Assembly: GCA_001586965.3 (NCBI GenBank)
Contig: LUCW03000328.1
Coordinates: forward strand, 82,501 to 120,000
Origin: Sphaeroforma sirkka
Lineage: Eukaryota; Opisthokonta; Ichthyosporea; Ichthyophonida
DNA: 37,500 nt
Reading direction: 5' to 3'
Both the position numbers and the translations under genes were made by a program. The notes beneath the pieces are model-generated. The model made no database searches. It had not been told where the DNA came from and was given only the letters and a program-made list of their open reading frames with translations. Positions 11,808 through 19,786 of the stretch are shown here, piece after piece. Each line of letters opens with the position of its first letter. Position 1 is the stretch's first letter.

Positions 11808-14800
11808 CCATGTTAACCCTTGTCATTTCTCCCCGACTAGGTGGTGGCGGGCTCCAAGATCAAGAAACCCGCATCCAAGCCTCCAGCTACCTTGGCTGGA
11901 CTTACAGAACCCTCCGAGATCAGTTTAAACACCGGCATCAATGACGCTGCGGTGAGTGAGTCGGATCAGAGTGCGTTTGTGCCAAACGCAACTGCGGATA
12001 CCGCACACAGCAGTAATCCAAGCCTGAATATGGATATGGAGGACGTGAGTGTGAGCGCCAATCAGATTGCAGGGAACACCGATGATGCGAACCCGGCGAC
12101 CAATGAGAACGCCGGTGATGAGATCGAGGACGCCAGCGGATTGGCGCACCTCATCATCAAACAGTTTGGTACTCTGAAACAACACAACAACCAGCTGACC
12201 TTTGAGTTCAACGCGCAGTATAGCGCGGCGCTCAACTCGCGCAGCAATGTACCGTCTCGATACAACTACCACACCACACGCCCACAAGACACGGACAAGG
12301 GCAAACCAGACGCACAGGCACAGGCACAGGCCAACCCCAACGACCCCGATACAGGCGACGCCCTGACCGGCAACACCCTTCCGTCTATTAACATGTGTGT
12401 GGATGCAGAGGTAGCGATGGAGGAGGATACGAACGAGAAGGTGTACACGCTACCCACTCTTGTGCAGTGCCTGTACGCCGATGAGCTATCGAAGCGGGTG
12501 GTGGATGCCGGTGGACTCTGTCTGTGGCGTTCTGAGACGGATTCCGGGACCGAAAGCGGGACGGGTGGTGGCCAGGACAACCCCGTAGACGTGAGCGGGG
12601 AGATAGGTGCGGACATACGCGCCCAAGATGCGAATGATGTGACTGCGGATAAGAACACGGACGCCAAGGCTGTGGAGAGCGGCGCTAGAGAAGTGCCGCA
12701 TGGCGATGCGTGTAGTCCGCTTACAGCCCTGTTGGCCATGCATCAGACGCGTGCGTCTGTGTCGGTGGTGTTCTGTCCGGATGCTACGGTTGGGTAGGTT
12801 ATATGTGTATCTGAAGGAATGTCGTTGAGTATAGGCTTGTCGATGATGTGGCATGTATGTGTATCCTCAGATAGAATTTTCCTTTCATACACATGTCATT
12901 ATAGTTTCGTGCATACTTGCATATCATATATTTGTACACATTTTGGCGAGGATTCTGTGGTACATTTCCGATGATCTTATCGTGCATTCAACTGTACAGT
13001 TACCTTCTGCTTGTATTTCATACACACCTACACGCACATCCACTCAAGCATAACCCCTAACCCCTGAATCCCCATCCTCTCTACTATTCCACACACAGTG
13101 AATGGGCCGAGTATGCAGAACAAACGTTCCCGGCTTGGTTTGAAGTGAAGACTCCGTCGACCATTGAGGAGCTCGCATCTGTGAGCTTAGATACGCGTAA
13201 GCAAGGGCTCATACTCATCCCATATAATATCCTCGAGCACCTGGAGGCCCAAAAAGAAGGTCCAGGTCCAGGACAAGAGAACGACCGTGTATGGCCGCCC
13301 GATGCCGTAGGCGCACCCTCGTCAGCATACGTGCCAGACTCAGGTGATGACGCGATAAACCAGCAGCAGAGTATGGATACCGGGATGGATATCGGGATGG
13401 GTACGGATTCAGACACGGCAGCCCACGAACGTATTGCGGCGGCCGAGGCGCAATCACAGGCGGAGAGTGCACTCGCATCGCTTCTGGGCAAGTTGGGTGA
13501 GCAACTGGACTTTGTGGTGCTTGATAGGCTACCGTCTATACCTGCCAAGCCGGAGCCCTTGAAGGTGACTGTGGCGATAGAGGAGCCCATGTCCTTGTCC
13601 CTGCCCGAGGGTCCTGTGCCTAATATGGAAGTGTCTATAAATAGCACAGACCTGGTCATAGCTCCGGGAGCCGAGGGCGCCGAGGCGGAGTACCACGTGT
13701 CTGCGGACGATGCGTTGGGTGCGTGTGAGGTTAAGAAGGTGGACGAAGATGTGCAGAACCCCCAGCACGAGCATACCATGCCTGCGGCCTCCGAAGCCGC
13801 CCCAGAAACCGTTGCACCCGTTGAAAACGGGATACACCCAGGCGAGGGCGACATGAACATGGGGGGCAATGCGTTGAATATCGTGGAAAACGGGATGGAT
13901 ATTGGGGAAACCGGGATGACGGCCGGTGAAGGTGAAATGCATACGGGCGACAACGGAATGATGACGGATGAAAACGGGATGGCGTTCGATACGAGGCACC
14001 TGGATGTGGGGGTGGCGCCGTTCGCAGTACTGCAGAACGGAGACGGCAGTAGCGGAGAGAGTGCGATGCACACTCACGGTTTAGATGTGCAAGGCACACC
14101 GACTGTAACTGTGGAGGGAAGTATGGAGTCGGGCGAGGGCGAGACTGTCGGTCAGTACCCGCACACGCTGCCACACACGAATGATACGGACCCAACGGGC
14201 AACACCACGAACCCGGAGATATACGTGAACAAGGCGGACTCGGAGAACGCGAACGGTGATAATGTGGACCAACCCCATGTGGAAGATGCGCACATAGATG
14301 TCAGTGCGCATGAATACAACCACACCAGTAGCACAGACCAGACCGATGCGGGCGAGGGCGCACTCGTGGACCAGGCACAGGAGCATTCGCAACCACCCGC
14401 ACAGACGGAGCCTCCTCAGTCTCAACCCCAACCTCAGTCTCAGCCACAGCCACAGGACGCGCCGGTAGAATCACTCCACCAACCACTCACCGCCCCACTC
14501 GAACACGACCCAGACCACACTCTGGCAGCATCACACGAATCACTCACCGCACCAACCGACACACAGCCACATGCGCCCCTTGACGCAGCCAATGGCACTC
14601 AAGTCGAGCCTCAACCCGACACACAGACGGAGCCTCCTCAGTCTCAACCCCAACCTCAGTCTCAGCCTCCGCTGACACTGACACTGAACTTGCCCACACA
14701 GTTGAAGGTGGTTGAGCGGCCCTCGTGCAGGCGTGCACTGGGTGTGTTTGTGGGGGGTGCCCGGGACGCGAATGCACAGGTGCGAGTGCTGAGTATGGGC

Positions 14801-15121
14801 GAAGTGCCGGCCAAGGTGGCGAGTGTTGCGGACCTCATTGCCATGGTAACCAACACCTCGAACGAGAACGCTATTGTCTCCACCGCGAGTTTACAGGCGA
14901 CTGGTGGGTCATCAGCCGCTGCGGCTAAGAGTATTGGTACTTCTACAGAAGAGGGTGGTATGGCACTGGAGGAGTGTTTGTCTTTGCACAGGCTGTTGGT
15001 CGAGAGGGGTTGGGGCTTCCCTTTGACGTTCGGAGAGAGTGCGGCACACCGACAACTGCACATACCAGAGCGGCCCAAGACCGACTCCACCGCGGAGTAT
15101 CTGGCTGCATTCAACGTTTGA
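3438..15121 (+). CDS. 15-exon gene: unknown protein with four CCCC/CHCC modules (1,900 aa)
   Basis: Function unknown; I do not recognise the family. Exons: 3438-3518, 4181-4341, 4609-4691, 4986-5222, 5776-5997, 6145-6376, 6732-6929, 7368-7486, 7853-8106, 8641-8836, 9062-9588, 9896-10204, 10988-11095, 11841-12793, 13099-15121. All introns are GT-AG, all phases agree, and the sum is 5,703 nt (1,900 codons plus TGA). The ATG at 3438 is the first after an in-frame TAG at 3414. Residues about 28-639 hold four repeats, each a C-x2-C-x(3-5)-C-x2-C knot followed by a QPMY-x-LPGR-like motif and then a C-x5-H-x11-C-x2-C knot, which looks zinc-binding. Residues about 770-910 are charged, with a Lys/Glu-rich helix. 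Residues about 910-1900 are largely acidic and low-complexity, with a duplicated Gln/Pro tract near 1665-1750. I see no signal peptide or membrane segment, so it is probably intracellular (inference). The exon model is strong; transcript ends are not visible. Confidence 0.85.
3798..3886 (+). repeat. Decayed copy of exon 2 inside intron 1
   Basis: This stretch aligns with the middle of exon 2 (about 4196-4284). From 3822 the frame still reads a degenerate Cys knot, with GCVVC kept exactly and the second and third Cys positions recognisable. It is about 398 bp upstream of its counterpart. It has frame damage and no clear flanking splice sites, so it looks like a dead exon relic. Confidence 0.75.
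4181..5093 (+). other. Cys/His module 1 (exons 2-4)
   Basis: Cysteines 42, 45, 51 and 54 form C-x2-C-x5-C-x2-C, followed by KPMFVLPGR. Exon 3 carries the linker helix (ELLTHLRDLH). Exon 4 carries Cys117, His123, Cys135 and Cys138, as C-x5-H-x11-C-x2-C around the conserved FVAEKKQ. It is the most diverged of the four modules: VAEKKQ replaces IAERKQ, and YMC replaces YGC. Confidence 0.8.
5258..5386. repeat. (TG)n/(TATG)n microsatellite in intron 4
   Basis: About 130 bp of TG, TATG and TATATG units on the coding strand, starting 36 bp after the exon 4 donor. It lies between exon 4 and the decayed copy of the exon 4 end at 5429. Long open frames through it on either strand (His/Thr or Cys/Val repeats) are artefacts. 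Confidence 0.95.
5429..5500 (+). repeat. Decayed copy of the exon 4 end in intron 4
   Basis: Matches 5177-5246, the last 46 bp of exon 4 plus about 24 bp of intron. Shared features include an ACC-A/C-GGTGTCCTTG core, AATCA, and ACAGATG downstream. The base pair equivalent to the donor GT reads AT here, so it would not work as the same donor. An alternative cryptic exon cannot be excluded. Confidence 0.65.
6022..6076 (+). repeat. Decayed copy of acceptor plus exon 6 start in intron 5
   Basis: Positions 6032-6075 match the first 44 bp of exon 6 (6145-6188), including the preceding CGCAG acceptor and the AATGAAGxGTGTGCAT stretch. It lies 113 bp upstream of the true acceptor. The copy has an in-frame stop, so use of this upstream acceptor would truncate the protein. 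Confidence 0.8.
6145..6797 (+). other. Cys/His module 2 (exons 6-7)
   Basis: Exon 6 gives Cys266, 269, 274 and 277 (C-x2-C-x4-C-x2-C), then IQPMYDLPGR, then the linker ending in AKRKLVYG. Exon 7 completes it with Cys340, His346, Cys358 and Cys361 around FIAERKQ. The intron after exon 6 splits the glycine just before the first Cys of the CHCC half. Confidence 0.85.
6879..7996 (+). other. Cys/His module 3 (exons 7-9)
   Basis: Cys396, 399, 403 and 406 form C-x2-C-x3-C-x2-C, the shortest inner spacing of the four. An intron splits the codon before the last Cys. Exon 8 carries VQPMFELAGR and a short linker. Exon 9 carries EKRKVVYG, then Cys470, His476, Cys488 and Cys491. Exon 9 has a tandem NAGNAG acceptor (7848-7852), so a one-residue alternative (extra Ala) is possible. 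Confidence 0.85.
6978..7200 (+). repeat. Intron 7: AT/GT repeats and three copies of a donor-like unit
   Basis: Intron 7 holds a (TA)n run at about 7061-7092 and GT-rich stretches. A unit of the type CTGTACGATxTAA..GAGGTGTGTGTG occurs at about 6979, 7091 and 7161. Its ACGA..T..AGGTGTGTGT part resembles the exon 7 end and donor (about 6918-6938), so these may be degenerate copies of that splice junction. The resemblance is weaker than in introns 9, 11 and 13. Confidence 0.5.
8086..8440 (+). repeat. Tandem array of the exon 9 donor junction (4 copies)
   Basis: Four copies start at 8086 (the true exon end), 8176, 8259 and 8349, spaced 90, 83 and 90 bp. Each has the last 21 bp of exon 9, the donor GTATGTG, and then GT-rich intron with a GGTTTGGGTTTG run and TTATGTACATGTATA. 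All four keep the GTATGT donor. The first is the exon 9 boundary in the model; the others are potential alternative donors. Confidence 0.9.
8641..9201 (+). other. Cys/His module 4 (exons 10-11)
   Basis: Cys542, 545, 550 and 553 form C-x2-C-x4-C-x2-C, followed by VQPMYLLPGR. Two extra cysteines (536, 540) precede them. Exon 11 carries AKRKVLFG, then Cys618, His624, Cys636 and Cys639 around FIAERKQ. Module 4 has the clearest exon layout: one exon for the CCCC half and one for the CHCC half, with a phase-1 intron between. Confidence 0.85.
9571..9800 (+). repeat. Tandem array of the exon 11 donor junction (3 copies)
   Basis: The sequence CGTACGTTCAA.GAG|GTGAGCTTGG occurs three times with donor GT at 9589, 9683 and 9777, an exact 94-bp period. 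Each unit carries exon 11's last bases, the donor and intron. Because 94 is not a multiple of three, use of a later donor would shift the frame. Reading through the first also meets an in-frame TAG at 9619-9621. Confidence 0.9.
11084..11291 (+). repeat. Tandem array of the exon 13 donor junction (34-bp period, about 6 copies)
   Basis: Units of 34 bp carry the end of exon 13 (TGTGGGCACAG or a TGTGTGCAG variant), the donor G(T/G)(A/G)TGTTG, and GTGATGTTTTACGGT. Donor-equivalent positions are 11096, 11130, 11164, 11198, 11232 and 11266. The copy at 11232 has lost a G and no longer reads AG|GT. The array ends at 11286 in a strong GTAAGTAT donor-like sequence. The coding model uses the first donor, which keeps phase 0. 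Confidence 0.9.
11772..11804. repeat. (AT)n microsatellite in intron 13
   Basis: A run of about 16 AT dinucleotides lies 36 bp before the exon 14 acceptor (CCCGACTAG at 11840). Confidence 0.95.
13099..15121 (+). other. Large terminal exon 15: low-complexity acidic and Gln/Pro-rich tail
   Basis: This exon encodes 674 codons including the stop (residues about 1227-1900). It starts with an aromatic segment (EWAEYAEQTFPAWFEV) that looks folded. Then come Asp/Glu/Gly/Met-rich repeats (NGM, GEGxM, NGMDIGE-like, about 13840-13985) and two near-identical Gln/Pro tracts (14400-14455 and 14625-14670). The last about 130 residues look more ordered, with a conserved-looking Leu-rich helix before the end. 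The long antisense open frame over 13084-14073 is a shadow of this exon. Confidence 0.8.
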
Positions 15122-16607
15122 TTTTGAAAGCAGGTTTGAGAGACATATGGTAGGAGTTGGCCTTAGGCACCATCCGCTGTATCTCGTATATATATGTGAG
15201 TGGTTTCACAGGAACTCCCCAACTTTATTTCGAAGATTCCATTACATTTAGTTAGATTGCTCCACCATAATATGCACCATTAGGAAATCAATATGATATG
15301 CTTCAGCTTTATATTAGTAGCATATCCCCCTTATACAAGTTATAGAAATGAACTACAATTCGAAGTATGCAAATATCAAATGGTGTCCATAAAATGAACA
15401 CTAACCCCCAAAATTTGAAATTTTATTACATTGCTTCTGGAAAGAAATAGACAGAAAGACGCCGCAATGTGGTGGGAAAATCTTAATGGCTTGGTGCAAA
15501 GACTGCATTACTGATGTGCTGTGTCAATTAATTATGTCTCGGACATTATATATTATATTATATTATATTATATATATATATATATATTTCAGGTCGGGGT
15601 TTGATTTATTGAAACTGAGGTTTTCCTGCTGTATGCCTTATCTGACAAGGTTTTCCGCATTTGGTAGATTAAAAAGGTCTTGTATTTCAAATGCCAGTAC
15701 TACCATGGCCAGGTGCAGCTTAAATATACCTTCTGAATAGATGCATATATCTCCCCGTTGGAGATACACATGAAGCTGGCATGTTGCAGGTGCTTCATGT
15801 TGCTAAACCCTTGTCCCCTAGCATATAAGCAGGCTCGCGAGGCTCCCAGTCCGTCAGTGTAGTGCTTCAATACCTTAAAAGTACCGTCTGCAAGAAGTAG
15901 TTTAAAAAGGAAACGATGATTAGTTGATTGAAGTAATATTGACCTGTATGATGCTGCCCTATCCCCGTTAGTACAGTAGTTTTTGGCAAATATAAATTAA
16001 ATCTCAAAACATACTACATACTAATAAATATGAAATTTATTTAGTAATAAAACTTAGACCGTTTGCTTAAAATGTGTTTGCCGTTGGCTTTGCTGAACTG
16101 TCAGGCCTGAGAGTGTCGGAGACACTATCAGCGGAGCCAGACAGAACGGCGCAGCCGGACAGAACACTAGGGCTGTTCGGCGACGCTGATGCCCGCCGAT
16201 GTTGTATTGTATTGCAATTAAGTGAGATGGGGATCTAGTATATCTAAAGTACTGGTGTGAGTGGGTGGGTTTTCTTATAGGCACCGGCGAATACAAATTG
16301 AATCAGGCTAACGGTTGTGGCTAATTCTGGTGTAGGAATGATTATAGCTACGCGTATATATACACTATGGCGGCTATACGCCTGTGCGTATATGTCTATC
16401 AGTCCTACATATCTAGGGTTGTGGTGAAGAACCCTCAGATCGGAAAAATCCCATTTTTACCTGTTACAATCTTTCCGGGAGTATCTGCTATAAAAACAAA
16501 CAATATGATATCTACATGTAAATATTTGAATATAGAGCAAGTGCAATAAAAGAGTAATATTTTTTAATAAAATGTAATTTGTATATAAACAAACCTAAAA
16601 TAATATA
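15122..16607. other. Intergenic between the 15-exon gene and the tRNA gene
   Basis: Apart from a minus-strand coding-like fragment (15638-15996) and an AT microsatellite (about 15546-15588), I see no gene. A short internal repeat of the type CC(A/G)GACAGAAC occurs twice near 16136-16166. Confidence 0.5.
15638..15996 (-). pseudogene. Coding-like minus-strand fragment without start codon, one frameshift
   Basis: On the minus strand a frame of about 98 codons runs from 15996 to a TAG at 15700-15702, opening directly after a TAA and lacking a useful ATG. It has protein-like composition and includes LLLADGTFKVLKHYTDGLG. Near 15730 a second frame takes over with equally protein-like content, beginning GIFKLHLAMVVLAFEIQDLF, and ends at a TAA at 15638-15640. 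Two adjoining plausible frames suggest a frameshifted relic. DGTFK is reminiscent of the first catalytic Asp region of MULE-type transposases, but the rest does not match that pattern, so the family is undecided. Confidence 0.35.
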
Positions 16608-16679
16608 TCCTCTGTGGCAAAGTGGTATCGCGTCACACTCGTAATGTGAAGGTCCATGGTTCAATCCCATGCGGAGGCA
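16608..16679 (+). tRNA. tRNA-Thr(CGU)
   Basis: A 72-nt cloverleaf. The anticodon stem TCACA/TGTGA closes a 7-nt loop, CTCGTAA, with anticodon CGT at 16647-16649 (decodes ACG, Thr). The T arm CATGG/CCATG encloses TTCAATC. The acceptor stem is 16608-16614 with 16672-16678; pairs 2-7 form (one G-U) but the first pair is a T-C mismatch. The A box (TGGCAAAGTGG from 16615) and B box (GGTTCAATCCC) fit Pol III promoters, and a TTTT terminator follows at 16683-16686. There is no intron. It is probably functional, though the 1-72 mismatch and an imperfect D stem leave some doubt. Confidence 0.85.
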
Positions 16680-17392
16680 ATATTTTAATTTTATGTCATG
16701 TGAAGATTATTTATTTATTTACCCGATCTAGGCATATTCATCTGCTCACCATCCCTGTACCGTGTATATAGTTTTCTCCACACTTTGCAGCCTACCAGAG
16801 CTGCTTATTCTGTCTAGTTCTAGATGAATATTAACCCATAGGAAATCCGAAAATCAAGTCTGCCTGTGCGCAGAGCTAGGGTTAGGCAGTCTTAACGAGT
16901 CTACTATATTTTAGTTTTCAAATGTGTAGAGACTGACATATGTCGTTAAACTTTAGTGATTTGTCGCTATATTGAGGGGAAATGTAGCAATAAAATGCAT
17001 ATCCTCTCAACACAACAACAGACGGAATGCCGCCACTGTATATTTGGGAGCTATGTGGTGATCACAAGTTTTATAGCATCAAACCATCGACGCACACATA
17101 GCTTCAATAAGGGCACACACGTATCTACAACACACATATAACTACAACGGATACACCAACAGAAAATGGGACACACAAACATTTCAGGTCAGATGATATT
17201 AATTTATATTTTCATACTTACACTGAAATAAATGGGACAACGGGACAACAGTTAAGTTGCTAAACTGTAGTGTTTTGTCGCTAAAGTGAATGAAAATGTA
17301 TGAATAAAATGTATATTCTCTCAACACAGCAAAATACCGCCACTTTTGTTTAATAGCAATGTTGTGACCGCAATAATATCATATAATCAACC
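16680..17392. repeat. Intergenic with a diverged direct repeat
   Basis: A segment of about 120 bp at 16942-17067 recurs at 17256-17373 in the same orientation, about 310 bp apart. Shared landmarks are TTTGTCGCTA, CAATAAAATG/GAATAAAATG, CTCTCAACACA, CCGCCACT and a closing GTG(G/A)-rich stretch. Divergence is visibly high. No open frame is shared. It may be an old duplication or two copies of an unnamed short repeat. Confidence 0.65.
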
Positions 17393-17651
17393 CCAAAATC
17401 TATAAGTAGTAGTTCGGAGATTATAAAATTTAGTTTATAATATCCTACATCTACTAATGTCTCAAATAGGTCCAAGTAGATGAGTCATACCAAATACTCA
17501 GGCTATTGGAGCCATCAAAGTGAATTTAGAACACTTTGGAAATATTGGAAAAAGAGCTTGTACTAAATTATTTAAAAAACAACAAAAAAAACCAATGTAT
17601 TATCTCAATTGATCTTGATATTTTAGACTGACCGGAGGCCGTATTTCTACA
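17393..17651 (-). repeat. LTR of a minus-strand element A copy (3' LTR)
   Basis: The reverse complement begins TGTAGAAATACGGCC and ends near TATAGATTTTGG. It matches the plus-strand LTR at 19113-19369 along its whole length with few substitutions and some A/T-run indels. It lies downstream, in minus-strand sense, of the integrase remnant, so it is that fragment's 3' LTR. The G-rich stretch CTACTGGGGGGCTA just before it fits a polypurine tract. Confidence 0.85.
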
Positions 17652-17780
17652 TAGCCCCCCAGTAGCTTTTAGAACTACGAACGTACGTTAAGATACGATC
17701 TAGTTGGTAAAGCGAAAACCAAAGTAAAAAACGGTTTCGGTCATGGCTTATCGAGTAAGTATGTGCCTATATGTACGAGT

Positions 17781-19112
17781 TCAAGACTCATGTTGTACTC
17801 TATGTCGTTTAGTATTTGGTCCAGTAACCATTTCCGATGTAGGCGTCTTACGTTTATTATTTTGTAAGGTAATAGCCAAAGGCTGTTCTTCATTAGTAAG
17901 TAAGTTTGAACAATTTTCTGCACTGTTGGTAAGCAGATCAGAAAGTTTAGTCACGTAGGAAGTAGGTGGCAAATAGGGAATTTCAGATCCGTCAGGGTTT
18001 GTAGTCACCTGAGGAAACCCTTTTCGTTTATCTCGTGTGTTCTTATGTAAACGCTTATTCCATTTCTTATTAAAGATACGAAGAAAGTCGCGAGATTCAC
18101 GAAATGCATCGGAGGTTAGCCAAGCTACTGTCCCATCCATGAAACGGGTTTTGTAGTAAGTGTAACCGTCTTCGGATGTTTTGTCAATTATATCTTTGAC
18201 TTGTGACTCCATAACTGGTATATCAGAATCAAATGAGCGAGCGAATGAGAGTTCGGAGGTAGGGATACGGTGAGTGCCTAGATTGGTTGCGCTAGTACCA
18301 TCAATGTTATTCACTTAAGTAAGTATCACTCTTCTCATCATGGTAGGAAATAACAAAAGGTCCTATCGTCTTAGAAGAGAGTTCAGTAACGTTAGCGTTT
18401 CGATTTATAATGTTAACGTAATCGCCGACTTTGAACTGAACAATGTTCTTAGTGTTATTCCATCGGTCATACGCTTTAAGTAGGACGCGATTCTTGTGCT
18501 CGAGTAAACAGGGGTAAACAACGTTCTGCATATGCTCGATCTTTTGTAGCCACGGGGTAGCGTGTTTCTCGGGCGCAGTTTTATCAAACGTTGCTTGTAA
18601 TTCACTATAGCGGCCAAAGAAATAGTGAAACGGGAGTGTTCCAGTTTGAGGATTCATGCAGTTATTCATTTGAGTCTGAACCCATTTCAAATGATAAGGC
18701 CACATATCCTCAACGTCGTCTAGTGCGGTACGCAAGAGTTTCTTAAGTTCTCTATGACGTGTCTCATTTGCACCCTGCGTTTGAGGTTTGTAAGGAACAC
18801 CACGCCTATGGGTCATGCCTGATACGAGTATAAGTGCCTCCATTACGTCGGTACAAAACTCACTACCGTTATCAGAACATAGTACTCGGGGAAACCGAAG
18901 TCATTAAAGACGTGATAGCATAATTCTGCCACTGTTTGTGGACGTTTGTTCGGTATTGCATAAAGCAAGTTATAGCCCGAAGCCACACATAAGAAATGAC
19001 AGATATATACATCGCCAGTATGCTTGAATCGCGGAGTTTAACCAAATCGACTATGACTCGGCGCATCGGTTGGTCTTCTGTCACACTTTTTAGGGGTGCC
19101 CAACCGTATCGC
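17781..19112 (-). pseudogene. Integrase remnant of element A family (minus strand)
   Basis: This is the C-terminal part of a Ty3/gypsy integrase, opening inside the catalytic core near RRVIVDLVKL (first Asp). It continues through SDNGSEF (second Asp) and a PQTQGANE segment (Glu) to the C-terminal domain ending at 17781. It is nearly identical, inverted, to 32272-33590. Two frameshifts, near 19021-19031 and 18890-18898, are shared with that copy. A private one near 18318 ends the reading early (ACTTAAG where the other copy has ACGAAG). Everything upstream of the core is missing: homology stops at 19112, where the plus-strand LTR begins. Confidence 0.85.
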
Positions 19113-19369
19113 TGTAGAAATACGGCCTCCGGTCAGTCTAAAATATCAAGATCAATTGAGATAATACATTGGTTTTTATTTGTATTTTAAATAATTTAGT
19201 ACAAGCTCTTTTTCCAATATTTCCAAAGTGTTCTAAATTCACTTTGATGGCTTCAATAGCCTGAGTATTTGGTATGACTCATCTACTTGGACCTATTTGA
19301 GACATTAGTAGATGTAGGATATTATAAACTAAATTTTATAATCTCCGAACTACTACTTATAGATTTTGG
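19113..19369 (+). repeat. 5' LTR of element A
   Basis: About 257 bp, beginning TGTAGAAATACGGCC and ending near TATAGATTTTGG. It matches the inverted LTR at 17393-17651 and the first 102 bp of the truncated copy at 33718-33819. It starts directly at the broken end of the minus-strand integrase remnant, with no host DNA between. Confidence 0.85.
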
Positions 19370-19384
19370 TCCTCCCGCCAATCT
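19367..19384 (+). other. Candidate primer-binding site of element A
   Basis: TGGTCCTCCCGCC follows the LTR end directly. A TGG start complementary to a tRNA CCA end is the usual arrangement for LTR elements. The complementary tRNA 3' end would read GGCGGGAGGACCA. I cannot name the tRNA from this window. Confidence 0.5.
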
Positions 19385-19786
19385 CCAAAATCCAATAAGT
19401 CTTTTTCTTTTTTTAACTTTTCTTCAGATGGAACTTTATTTATATCAGCTAGTGTATTAACGTGACTTACGTTATTATGTCTATTTACAAATTAGGCAAG
19501 TGGTCATGAACACTTAGTACTTCTAGTGAAAATTATTCAATAAAGAACAGCTAGAGGTACGCCCTGTGTGATCGAGGATATTTAGGCTCTTAACAAGAGG
19601 CAGTCCAGATCATTCTTACACAAGCTACCACTGCTAAATCCTAACTGACTAAATTGTATTTTCGTTTAATATAGTTTGAAACCTAGTAATTTCCATCGAA
19701 GTTTACATATTTTTCAGTTATTTAGTAGTTACAGTAGTGTACTGCTTTTAGACTGTCTGATATCGATTTACTATCCAGCAAATACT

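Noticed and set aside
13084..14073. Long antisense open frame (about 329 codons, minus strand)
   Set aside because: It is a shadow of exon 15, whose GC-rich repeated codons leave the opposite strand open. It is Ser/Pro/Ala-rich with no domain, while the plus-strand frame joins the other exons in phase.
15860..15910. MULE transposase call based on DGTFK
   Set aside because: Only this short motif fits; the residues after it do not follow the MULE pattern.
17393..19369. DNA transposon with about 257-bp terminal inverted repeats
   Set aside because: The inverted ends are copies of the LTR of element A, and the interior is an integrase fragment of the same retroelement in antisense. A third, truncated LTR copy lies at 33718.
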